From Plasmopara viticola (lineage: Eukaryota; Oomycota; Peronosporomycetes; Peronosporales; Peronosporaceae): DNA of 64,000 nucleotides. The stretch is taken from positions 434,001-498,000 of the forward strand of contig MBPM02000003.1 in NCBI GenBank assembly GCA_001695595.3. Reading direction: 5' to 3'. The translations under genes and the position numbers were made by a program. Positions 24,411-35,641 of this stretch are shown piece after piece (within the stretch, counting starts at the first letter, position 1; every line of letters begins with the position of its first letter). The notes beneath the pieces were generated by a model that was given only the letters and a program-made list of their open reading frames with translations, was not told the origin of the DNA and did no database searches.

Positions 24411-25065
24411 ATGCGACTCCGTAGCAGATTCAAAGCCATCTAGATAAGTACCTCGATATTGCTCTCACGGCCAAGCTGTATACGTTTGTCCCTGAGTATA
24501 ACCATCTACTCCTCTTCTGGTAGAAAGTAGGCGTAGCTCTCAAAGGATAATAGCGCAACCACATTATCTCGCCACTCTACTTTGTAAAGTTTAGATCTGC
24601 GGCAATCTCCCTTGGCTACTTTAGCACTGTAGTCTCGTGCATATATTCGTACCTTATGCTCATCAAAGTGTTCACGTAGCTTGGGCTAAAACAGTTTAGT
24701 AGTTCGAACGATAACCGGAAGACAAAACATCTCATTCTTGAGATCCGTGAATATTACCAGCAACAACGTCCTCGAAAATGCCCCTATAAGCTTTGAAAGT
24801 CAACCGTTCGCATGACATCTCATTACCAAGCGCCCATAGGTCAGAGCGTTAGCATCCCATTCAAAACTTTCTTACAAAGCTAATCACTGCGAATCTTCGT
24901 CTCAATGCCCAAAGGGTAGCGACCAAAGTAATAGATGGCTTTGGTTGCTTGCTTCCTATCAATGCCGTACACCATACGGTCCGAGAGGGACTCAAGCAAT
25001 TTCCTATAGCAAATATAGTTCAAGCGGCACGTCCTTATGGTGTTGCACTTGATATTGCTGACCAA
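24411..25065 (-). pseudogene. Decayed coding segment of unknown family
   Basis: On the minus strand, about 110 codons between 24750 and 24415 read as a continuous, protein-like sequence broken by three stops. It includes KVEWRDNVVALLSFESYAYF and then LRDKRIQLGRE. Further upstream (24880-25065) another open piece reads through SDRMVYGIDRKQATKAIYYF. Composition and periodic charge look like former coding sequence. I do not recognise the family; a retroelement gag or an old host gene are both possible. Confidence 0.4.
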
Positions 25066-28000
25066 TTTGTCACCACCAATGCGTCCGAAATTGTTGTCTT
25101 CATGTTATGCTGAAGCAATATTGACAGCCAGCTGACAGCAGCATAAACCATACATACTTTCTGGGTTTTGCGGCAATGTGCCCGAGTGATCAAGTTTCAT
25201 ACCAAATTCTCACTTTGCCTAAGCAGTCTCTTGTAGCCGTCGTAGCATTTTATCTGATTTGATTTTCATTAGCAGGTCTCTTATTCTGATGCTGAATATT
25301 GATAAAGCAGGGCTGATACATAACCCTCTCCGGATGTCCAGATGACGACATTTAATTCTTAAGCATAGCCAAATCGAAACGCATCGATACTTATCTCGCA
25401 CTGGACTTTAATTGATATTATATATGGGGCTACATCGAGGTTGTTGTACCACCCTTGAAAACGTTCATTTTATACTAGCCCCACACGAGCTTCATTCGTT
25501 AGTATTATCAGAGGTGGTGCTCGTTCCACGAAATTTGCTGTCGAAAGCTTATCGTGGTGAATAGCAGTCTTTCTTAGTACATCGAATAATGAGGTGTAGA
25601 TGCACGGAAAGAGACCCTGACAAGGACCATAAGCACATTCGCCTTCACTTTGATTAGTCTTAGGTTACTTATCGTAGGCACCAATTGCTAACATCGAGCA
25701 TTTCTATGCCTGATGCAGCAACGCGCGTGTAGTTAGGGTTTTGAAGACAGATTTGATATTGTCGAGATCAAAGAAAATAAAGGATTTGCTCTCAATCATG
25801 ATGTTATTTTATCGACCAGAACTGAAGTCGAAATCTGGTGCCCAATCAATTCACTGTTTGGATCTTTCGTATGCAAACCTTTGCTTACAGCTTTGATATA
25901 CGTGTGCATATCCGAATGTAACATCATCAGGAAGTCATTCACAAAACCGCGCACCTTCAAAGTTAAGCTTTTAATTATAAATACGGACTTGGAATGCATT
26001 CGCTCGTGAAGACAAATTTTCCCGTGACTAGTCGCGTAAGGCTAAGGGAGTGCCTCAACTTAAAAGAATGAAGTCATTGATGCACTTGTTAAGATCCTTA
26101 ATCATTACTTAGAAGACAGTGATAGTATATCGTTTGGAGCTGGCTCGGAAAAAGCTCTTAAGAACTACAAGTTCGCACAGTTTTTTCTGACGATATCTAA
26201 ACCTTTCACCGCTCACATAAACTTTTTTATGCTTAGAACACTGACATTTAGACTTAGACATTTTGATGCTCTTGATGCAAAGAGCGTGGTTCTCATATGA
26301 TAGATATTTTATAATCCAGACCCCTTTTCCAATCTACGGATACTTTCTACACTTCGGGTCAAATTCAAGCTATAAACGTTGAATACAAAGTGAAAGCTGT
26401 ACTCAGTCTCTTAGAGATAAAAGAAGTCAATAGGCTTGAAGCATCGACGCATACTCAGCGTATATATATATTTTTTAATCAATAACACTTAAAAATCTCC
26501 TTGACTTGGGCTTAAATTACTAGAAGGACCCTTTTTCCGCTTTGAATTCTGTGCCAGGCGATGAAGTGGAAGACGCACTTGTTGTCGCTCTCAGAATGGT
26601 AATTATTTCCGCAGATAACTTTAAAATAGCGAATTTGCTATCCGAAAGAGCATGCTTACGATGGTGGATAAGGGTCTTGAATGCAGTGACTGCCTTGAGC
26701 TTGTATCCGGAGCTACGATAGTCGATTACGACTGGTATATTGAATCCATAGGAGCTTGCTGGATTTGGTTAGAAGTGGAGACTTTCGTTAGGATCAGTGT
26801 TGTTCACAGAATCATACGCGCGGGCAGCGTTTACTAACTTAGTCAAAATATTTTTTTTAACCTTATTTTGTAGATGTAGTGGCCTCAACACCCTCATAAA
26901 GGTATGATTCCATGTGATTGCCACTGTAAAATCGGTACTGATGATCATACTTTCATTCGGGCCACAAGTGTTTCTTAAGGATCTCAGTCAACATTTTGAA
27001 CTGCTCGGCTTTCAATCTCTTGTTGATTGGGCTTAAATCCTAACTTACAAAAACCGTCTTACCGGTTCCTTCTACACTCCTAAGCACGAAAGCTATTATC
27101 TATCGGATAGCTTGGACAAAAAATCCCCTTAATCTTTCGAGCTCGTGAACAAACATGTTGCCTATATATATGTACTTCTGTATTCTTCTTCGTAGACTTG
27201 ATTTTATAGCGTTTGATTTTGTACAAGGAATCGTTTCCATATTGTTAAGATGCAAGATTAATTTCTTTGAATATTTGGAGTAGGAATTATAGAAGGTCCT
27301 CAGTCACTATAAATCGTGATAGTTTTCAAATACTTCAGTCATTATCAATTATTTCTTTATATTTAACTATGAGTTTAATATAATTTTATTGTTGCATTCA
27401 AGCTTGTCTTTACAGGCACTTGGCTTACGCTTGCGCGCAAGAATTTGCTCTCTTGTCGTCGTAGCTCTTTAAATACGACAAGCGAGCGACGCTTGTGCGC
27501 TAGTAGTAGCGCATGGTTTTTCTAAATGTGCAATTTGGAAGCGAGGTATTTCTCACGTGAGTAGTCGTTTAAAACTAGTATTAAGGACGAAAAATGGTTT
27601 TTGTTCCCTTGATGCGTCGCCGATGTCCGTGACCAGCATATTTAAATTGATGGAAGACAACAGGCAAAGCAGACTCGTGTATTAGTAAATAGTGTGGGCG
27701 AAATGTCACGTGGGTCCAAGCACAATTGTAGCTGATAGGATGGAAAGAATTATACTTGTGCTCTGCTTCACTGATAAGGTGCGGGAACATTACTATTCCA
27801 TCGATATCATCAAGAGCTTCGTACACTTATTTCTGTCATCCAGACTTCTCGAAGGGACTTACGCCGACGAGTTTGTGACAATGCTGTACTCTTTCAACAG
27901 CCCTATACATCTTCAAGTGTATTGCAGCTTGTGCAAAGCCCTACTGGATTTTGACTTGCTTCACCTTCGCCACAATCAAACACGAACTTTGACGAATTGC

Positions 28001-29200
28001 TTCCGTGAGCATGTTTCCTTACAACGGCTTCTTTTGGCATAATTTGAGCATCTCCATCGAAAAGTACACAGACACTTGCAAGCATAGGCACAATGAAGTA
28101 AGTGTCTTGCTGCTTATTATATCTTCAAATGTTTTGTAGAAGTTAAAAAGTACCTATGCAGCGCATCAAGTTTTTTGTCAGAGATAATGAAGCACAGTCG
28201 CTGAGAAAGTTTCTTTGGGTGTTGGTTGTTAAGGCTTAAGCGGCGAGTATTCGACGAAAAAGCAACGTCAGTAGCTTACAGCATATTAAGAATGAAGATT
28301 TAATAAAGGACCCTATATAAATTCTTATCTCGCCACAGTCTAAGTGTGGCTCCTAGCCATAAACGGCTCCCATCATAGTGCCCATCATTCTTCTATGCTC
28401 CATCCTGCCTTCTAAAGGCTAGAATTTTTTTTTCAATAAGATTGATTGGCTCCCATCATTTGTCGAAATCTGACTTTGATTCTTAACCTGAAAGTATGCA
28501 CCCACGGATCTCTATCAATAATACCGATACATATATACGTATTAGACAATTTTGTTCAATGGCGCACTGTCCGTTACCGGCAAATTTGCCGGTGTCGACG
28601 GATACGTCAAATGACCTCCCTTCAAGAAGATGTCGAGTTTATAAAGTGTATCTGACTTTTTGTGTATTCAAGAGAGATAAAAGGTCCGGAGTTTTGCTTC
28701 AAATTCGCATGTATCTTCCTTCTTTTTTTCATCATTGTACTGCAGGCCTCCCTTGTACTTGGGATGTCTAATGAGGGCTTTAATAAGCACTCCTTTGATA
28801 CCATCAATCAAAAGAATCTTTTCACCTGTTGCCCAGTATCATTTCGATCCAACTTCAACAGTGAATGTGGAACACTAAATGCAGCGTTCAGATTTTTGAT
28901 GATATTAATCCGTAGGATGTTCGCAAACTTTTTTAATTTAGTGGTGATCGGCCGATAGATATTGGCGCGGCTTTATTTGACAAAATCTTTCGTAACAAAC
29001 GTAAGAAATTTTGACGTCTGTGAGCTACATATCGCCAAATTCAAGTCTCGGACACGCCAATTCTTGCTGTATTAGGACTTCATGCGCGATCGTGCTTCGC
29101 TCATCCGGTTCTGTGCGATCTTTTTTTTGGTATAGTCCCTTGTGCCAAATCTCCAGCATATATCCTAAACCCGCTCTAAGTAAAGCTTGCGCGTCAAAAA
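25066..29200. other. Gene-free decayed repeat region
   Basis: Only short open stretches on both strands. Near 28370-28460 the phrase GGCTCCCATCAT occurs twice. No gene, RNA or array could be supported. Probably old LTR retrotransposon DNA, because the following 2 kb is recognisable Ty3/gypsy pol on the minus strand. Confidence 0.4.
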
Positions 29201-31200
29201 CAGACTATTTTAGCCTGATGCAGGAAGTCATCTTAACCATTTTGCCTCTGGTTGACGACACCTCGATGGGTGTATCCGATAAAACTGATAGTTTTTCTCG
29301 TTGTCCATCCGTTTGAGGCTCGAAAGCCGAAGCCAAATTTGACTGGCTTTCCACATTAAACACGATAGCTTGTCAAAACATCGATGTGATCTTAATGTCT
29401 CGATCACACACATTTCTAAACCCCATGCTGTTTATATAGCTTTTCATGAAGACCGTTGCAATTTGTTATTTGTCTTCATAGCCTTTTTGTTAAGCGATCG
29501 CTAATGGCTATGACAGTATTAGAACCATATTGAAGCCTTTAGCGACGACATGATGAAGCCTTTGATGCGTTGGACCATCTGCTTTTGGAGCATCCATAGA
29601 CTGGAGTAATCCTGAAAATAAAGTCGGCCCAGCCTCGTTGCGCTGGCATATTTGGCAAGTGTTGCCATAACACTGGGTGTGCTTTGTTAGTTTTGACTAT
29701 TAGTGCATTTGACGTATGACCAATGTTTAGAGTGGCCTGCCACATCGGATTTGTGGTTTCTAAGGATGACGCGATGTTTTAGATCCTTGTCATCAGGGTT
29801 AGACAGTCGAACATTTCGTCTCCGCCTATATAGTATCACAAAACATCATCACTCGATATATACTTTGGTATATCTTTGGTTTTAATCGCTTCTTGGTAGC
29901 TCACTGTGAGTATCCGTTCCACAGATATATTGTTTTTGCGATTTGAGACGGTGCAATCCTTTATTTTTGTTCTAATTGTTGTCACAATTTTGCTACTGTC
30001 AGCCGCTACCAGTAGCTCGTAAAAGTTTATCAAGACAGTATTACTCATAAATTCGGATTGCGTGACAATGCACAGTATTAGTTTCTCCGGAATTCCACTC
30101 AAACAAAGCGTGAAATTCAGCGAGCTCGTTGAGCTATCAAGCCACTTTGTGGTTCGTAGCATAATTATCTCAATATAGTTGTGAAGGATTTTAACCGTAA
30201 ATGGTCAATCGAGAGAATACACACGCCATACTGTCAACGTGTTGCAACAATGCATGGTTGCAAGTGGCTAATGCTCACAAATAGATTATTCAGCTTGGCT
30301 GGCTTCATCTTTCGATCAGAGACTCGCTCGAATGCAAAGCTTAAAGCGTCCACTCGGATACTACATGTCTAAAGACTTGGAGCAGGTGGAAGCGTCGAGC
30401 GACGATCAACTATAATGAAGCAGCGTAGTTGATCTTTCGATATTTCGATCGCTTCTTGAGACCTTTACTGTAAAGCTGTCATGGAGTGGTCCAAGCATTT
30501 GCGCAGAGCCCTTGCAGAACCTTGACACATAGAGCGTAGTGCCTAAGAAACACGTCATATGCTTTTTTCTTGGTAACAGACCATTCCGCAATTATCTTAG
30601 CCTTGTCAGTATCTATTCGTACGCCTTTTAGCCTAACAACGTCTTCTAGGCATGGGATCTTATAAATACAAAGTTTGCACTTTGACAACTTGACGTAAAG
30701 TTGCTGTTCTTCACACCATTAAGTACACGGTCTAAAGCCGGAGTTTGCGACATCTTTACTTTGTGTGCATCGTCAAAGCCAATTCTTATCGAAATTCATG
30801 GATCTCGAATATCGTTCTACAAATTCCATTGAACGTACCTAGGCTTCCGCGAAGTTCCAAAGGAGTGACTGTATACTTATAGACCACATACGAGTTAAAT
30901 GGAATATCTGACTCACGCAAATTAACGTGGGAGTGACCGCAAAGAAGGTCAATGCAGGAAACCCATTGACTTTCGCACATGACTTTAAGGACGTCCTCCT
31001 CATGCGGCATTGCTATCGCCAGCAACACTGTTCCAAGATTTGACTAACAATAGTCGTGCACAATGAACAAGCCTACTGGCTTCTTGACACAGAATTTGGG
31101 GCTTAAAAGGCAGCCGTACTTTGTCTGATAATGTCTGCATGCACCATCTCTTTGGTCCATTATTGTATTGTCTTACACTATTCAGGACTCTGGCACAGAT
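29200..31200 (-). mobile_element. Decayed Ty3/gypsy retrotransposon pol region
   Basis: Reading the minus strand from high to low coordinates gives reverse transcriptase (31028-30786), the RT thumb and connection region (30688-30406), a linker and probable RNase H stretch (30162-29836) and an integrase-like stretch (29720-29540). The integrase stretch has DAPKADGPTHQRLH where active elements have a 'DHPQTDGQTERVN'-like motif. Several frameshifts and stops break it. No LTRs were identified. Confidence 0.65.
30406..31028 (-). pseudogene. Ty3/gypsy reverse transcriptase fragment
   Basis: Residues SCIDLLCGHSHVNLRESDIP correspond to the conserved SxxDLxSGYxQxxxxxxDxxKTAF region of gypsy RT. They are followed by VTPLELRGSLGTFNGICRTI (the 'PMGLxxAPxTFQ' region). 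In other frames come KCKLCIYKIPCLEDVVRLKG ('KCxFxxxxxxFLGHxVxxxG') and FLGTTLYVSRFCKGSAQMLG ('FLGxxxYYRRFI'). Three frames are needed, so the gene is not functional. Confidence 0.75.
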
Positions 31201-33796
31201 GAATTACTTATGCTCTAGCAAGACAAAAGTTCGTGAGAGCTTTCCGTATAATGTCACCTCTTAATTTGCTGTCAACAATCAAAAACCCTTCTGCGGCGGC
31301 TTCGCCCCCTCGTCTTTCAAGTGTCGTTTAGCAACCGATCTCTAATTAAGCTTTATCCGCGACTGTGTTACATGAAAGCACTTGTCGTGTCAAGTCTAAG
31401 CTCAAAACAAGGGTGCTTGTGGTCACATAGTGAAAATCGAGTCATCTTGTGATTATTGGTACGAGCTACACAGTAAAAAGCACTATAGCATACAAAGTTT
31501 TACTCGCAGCACGAACTTAAAGTTTAGTAGTTAGTTATTGTAACTACACGCTAGTGTGTGCAAATTTCTTGAGCTAGTTTAGTATGTCTGTACTTGAGTG
31601 CATTTGCCTCTTGGTGAATTCCAGTCCCACTGGTGAAAGCATGTAATTTTTTTTACAGTTCTCACTTGGCTTTACTTGATTTACATATATTGCTTCGAAA
31701 CCGTTTCGTTCGGCTTCGTTTATGGCAAAATGCACAACTCGTGAGCTTGCGAACCCGTTTTTAAAGAGTACTAACGAGGGGCTGACAAGCTTTGAGAAGA
31801 TTGTGGGTAACAACGGTGAAACATTTCAAGTGTGTCCAGCTCACCTGAAGCAAAACGACCCAGGAGCCACCGAGGTATTCAACAATATCACTATGAGCCT
31901 GAAGTCGTTTCCAGTACACGTTAAGACTTTTGGAACTTTAATAAAACAAAAACTCTTTCGATTCGTGTGCGTAAATTGTAAAAAATTATTTTTAATTTGT
32001 TTTGATTTCCTTTAAGGCGGTATTAACGCTTAATAGATTTTACAAATACAAAGAGAGCTGAGAACTCGAAAAAGTAGGGCTCTACAAAGTCACTGTGTGT
32101 CTAAGCGCCCATCTTTAAACCGAAAATCTCGTCAACTGAGCAAATTAAGCGCTCTCGACGGCATTAAAATCTTTCGGCCGGCGTCGCGCTCGAGTTTACG
32201 AGCGCCAACTCCGCAAGACCCTTTAATCTCTCAAAATACTTCAACTGCTTCTACATCGACACGACCTCATTGTCGATGCAGCAGGTACGTTTGTCTTTCA
32301 TCCAGCAACAACAGCAATATTAAGCTCAATTACAGGCTCAAATATTCAGCAGGCTAACGAGTGCCTCGAGCTTATCATCGCATCAAGAGGCAAGCAAAGT
32401 AGAAGAATTTTGCTGGCGAAGAAGGGAGATTTGTCAAAGTCATTGATTTATGAATCTTTGTGACGGAGCCGTACGACATCTGTTAATATGAATCATCGGA
32501 CTTTCTGAGGTAAGTCTCGAAAGCTTCAGGCAAGATAGTGCTGAGTTGGCTCCGATCCATGCCTTTTAACCGACTGCGAGCATCTGAGGGTGCACAAGAC
32601 ACAGGCACTATCCAAAACTCAACTGTGCACACACTTCAGGCCGGAAGGGCTTGATTACGATCTCGAGGAGTGGATGTTTAATTGCAGCAGTGGGCCCACT
32701 ATCCGCGAGTACATTTTTAAGTACTAAGGCTGTCTTAAATTAAAATAGAGACCAGCGAATTCGAATAAGCGGTTTTTTGTCCACAATCGACTATGGGAAG
32801 AGACTGCAAAAATGACCAAGGAAGAAAATCCGAATTATCTTTAGAGGCCATTTATACTGCCTTCGACTTCGAGCTTGCTCGTTACTCGTGAATTGGCCAA
32901 GTACTTCAAAATGGTGCTTATGGACTTGGTCCATCGTGCAAACAGATCACGACCTCAGAATTTAAAGCGGTTCAAGGAGAGGGAAAGCAAGAGCGACCAC
33001 TGGACCAAATGGGCAACATGCAACAATGGTGCCGTTGTCGGCGACATATCTTTGCAAAAAAATTCTAAACGTAAGGAAGTATATCGTTATATCAGAGTTT
33101 CGCTATATGACTGTCTCCAATGCAGTTTCGACCATCTATCCGAAGACATAGATTTCTATCGAGACACCTCCAGCACGGAGAGAAATTGAGCACAAAGTTT
33201 TAAGACTGATATTTAACCTATGTATATCCAACAATGACTGTTTCCATTTTCCAGTCTATCATTTTTCTATACTCCATCTGACTACATACACTTCCTAATT
33301 TTATTTTTCAATTCAATGAGATCTCTTGAATTCTTATGTTTATGTGACATCTGGACCTTTGTCTGGGAAGACCAAATTATTTTAAATAGTACCAACGAGC
33401 ATTTTTTTTGCAGCAGTGTAATTATATGGCGTAATGGGCGTCGCCGATAGGCCTGCCAATAGTTATATCGCAAGTAGACTTCAATGTCAGCCGATACGTA
33501 GTCGCTGGTATGATGCTATCGAGACGTATGAGAAATCCGTGTGACCCAGGTAGAGTCTTTCTCTCCACTGCGGCGTTCTCGCTCGCTCGGGATTGAGACT
33601 ACGAATAGCTGCATACGTTCACGTTAAAATGTAGAAGCAAAGATAAAAGCGAGTGCGTTGGTCGCCTTCAAGGCGCATAATTGCTCGGGGTTCTTTTTGC
33701 GATCCCAAATCACGCAGGAAAGTGAAATCGCCAGCGCCGAGCGAGTCAAACTGATACGTTTCTACGATTAAAAGGAACAAAAGACACTTTCGAAGT
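31201..33796. other. Region with possible degraded gene pieces
   Basis: Two plus-strand stretches look more protein-like than their surroundings: 32097-32280 (basic, reads SRQLSKLSALDGIKIFRPAS) and 32875-33189 (reads LAKYFKMVLMDLVHRANR). At 32286 a donor-like GTACGT and at about 32335 an acceptor-like TTACAG could bound an intron, but the reading frame does not continue cleanly. A short plus-strand run at about 32636-32720 (GLDYDLEEWMFNCSSGPTIR) also looks coding-like. I cannot join these into a gene and do not recognise them. Confidence 0.3.
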
Positions 33797-33811
33797 ATAC
33801 CAGTAATATTA

Positions 33812-34150
33812 GCCTGCTTCGGAAAAGGTTGGGGTGACGCCCTCCTTCCAAGCGCGGGGGCTAAATGCTCACGCGCTTCGGGCAGGTGCTCTCGGGCATC
33901 TGCAGGTCTCTAACGAGTCTCACCCTCGACGCGACGGTCTCCAGCACCGGGCGCCACCTGGGCTCTTACCAGGTCAGAGCTAAACAAAATAATGGAAGAC
34001 CCTCACGACCTCGATGCTGGCTGCACTGCCCGCCGAACGAGACCCGACGTATACGGACACCACTCTATGCCGTGGACTAGCCAGACTAAGCCTAGCACGT
34101 GCATAACTTGGCAACGCGATAACGTAATACAATACAATACAATACAATAC
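33812..34150 (+). mobile_element. SINE-like element, copy 1 (full length, 339 bp)
   Basis: It begins GCCTGCTTCGGAAAAGG and ends in an (AATAC)n tail. It is flanked by a target-site duplication ATACCAGTAATATTA at 33797-33811 and 34147-34161 (the first four bases of the second copy merge with the tail). G+C rich, non-coding and about 94 percent identical to copy 2. No clear tRNA-type A and B boxes were seen in its head, so the RNA of origin is unknown. Confidence 0.85.
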
Positions 34151-34161
34151 CAGTAATATTA

Positions 34162-34700
34162 CTTAGGTCAGCACAAATATATAGCTACAATCGAGAATAA
34201 AATGTATGCCGTTGATATAATTTGTCATGTGGGTTGTATTCTGCCTCCTAAAAGGTTATAATCGCGCAAACAAAATATACTGCAGCAGTATAACTCCAAA
34301 TCGTCAAAATAAGACGTTTGATCCTGTATTTAAATGCGATATCCACATAATCACGCCATTCTTGTACCATTTTAAGACGAAATCAAGTCGCTTACAAGGC
34401 TTTATCGATGGTGGATGCGATCGATACAGCGCGCCAAGCTCCGCTTATAGTCCGAAAGAGAAGCGTCCTATAACATTCTTTATTTTTGGCTGATGCTGTT
34501 TCGAACTGCCGCTGGCGGTGTGTTCTATCGCTCGTAAAACTTTTTCAGATACCTTAATGGTCACTGAACGACGTACCGGTAGTAAAAAGGCGCTCTCTTA
34601 CTTTTATGTCGAATACGATTTAAGAGGTCTGCTAATCTTACTCAGATCTCGACGCCCCCTACTCTACGCCTTCATGATCTTCTTGTCTACCTCCCGCTTG
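34162..34700. other. Intergenic region upstream of the CBS-domain gene
   Basis: An 88-codon open stretch (34227-34493) shows no motif. The frame of the following gene stays open upstream to 34518, but this part has no conserved look. The promoter of the CBS gene is expected here; no clear core motif was found. Confidence 0.4.
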
Positions 34701-35296
34701 ATGTCTAAGCACATTGGCGCCTTCGCGGCACCAACCCTCAGACGCAGCGTGTACACGAAAGGTCTAGCCAAGGACATGATGGACAAATCCTGCTACAATG
34801 GCGTCAATTTCATCATTCCTGCGAAAGCTACAGTATTTGAGGCGCTAAAGCGCATGGCTGGGATTAATTTGGGCTGCTTAGCCGTCAGCGGCGACGACGG
34901 CAAGTTTGTGGGATTAATCACGGAGCGCGATTACTTGAAGAAGGTGGAACTTCAAGAGCTCACGGCCAAGGAAACGCTCGTGGGGCAGATTATGACAAAC
35001 CGAGCTCGTCTTATTGTTGCAAAGGCGAACGAAACCCCCAGCCAATTGATGACCAAGATGCTTTCCAGTGTACGCTTTTTACATGCCGTCGTGATAGTGT
35101 GTACACTTGTTGCTCAATATCATCGCTTTGCACGTAGGACATTCGCCATTTGCCCATCGTGAACGACGACAGCGATTTGATCGGAATGCTTTCCATCAAG
35201 GACATTGTGCGGGAGATCAGTCGTGAGCACGACGCGGATATGGACACGCTCAGCAATTTTGCAATGGGCCATGGCGGTCACTTTGTGCTAGACTAA
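34701..35296 (+). CDS. Two-CBS-domain protein, probably mitochondrial
   Basis: Two exons, 34701-35069 and 35138-35296, with a 68-bp GT-AG intron (phase 0), give 175 residues. The start MSKHIGAFAAPTLRRSVYTK is rich in Arg/Ser/Ala and lacks acids, like a mitochondrial presequence; an in-frame ATG at 34674 would add nine residues. The first CBS motif runs from about residue 45 (ATVFEALKRMAGINLGCLAV, then GKFVGLITERDYLKK). The second follows the intron (DIRHLPIVNDDSDLIGMLSI, then KDIVREI). Stand-alone CBS-pair proteins usually bind adenosine nucleotides and regulate a partner enzyme; the partner here is unknown. It ends 345 bp before the receptor-phosphatase gene on the same strand. Confidence 0.85.
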
Positions 35297-35641
35297 ATGA
35301 ACGCACACACCTCTTGTTTGCTCGACTCTTTCAGTTCTCAATTTGAGCAAAAATGCATTGATTTTGAAGTAATAAATCGTTCAATGGGACCAGCGTTACC
35401 CCTAATGGGGGCTCTGATTTCTCTCTGGCATGGACTATCCACAACCGCTGACTCATTTTCTTCAGCATACAGATCTCTATATGCGACTTCCGGGTGACTC
35501 ATTTCACCCAGTGCCCATTTCTGCAACCAGTCTGACTCGTTTCTACGTCATTTGAAGCGAGTGACCAATTAAAAGGCGCCCATATTCCACTATGTCCCTT
35601 AATTCTTCTATCAAACCACACGCGCCTCTCGCCTCATCGGC
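35297..35641. other. Intergenic region between CBS gene and receptor-phosphatase gene
   Basis: 345 bp holding the 3' end of the CBS transcript and the presumed promoter of the next gene. No ORF of interest. Confidence 0.5.
35496..35525 (+). promoter_or_regulatory. Possible Inr/FPR core promoter of the receptor-phosphatase gene
   Basis: GACTCATTTCACCC is followed closely by GCCCATTTCTGC, resembling the oomycete initiator and its flanking promoter region, though more spaced than the tight consensus. It lies about 120 bp upstream of the ATG at 35642. Confidence 0.3.

Noticed and set aside
33865..34080. Open stretch starting MLTRFGQVLSGICRSL, with a similar one at 53238-53438.
   Set aside because: Both lie wholly inside the SINE-like element. 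The similarity is explained by the repeat, and the third copy and the inversion break the frame.
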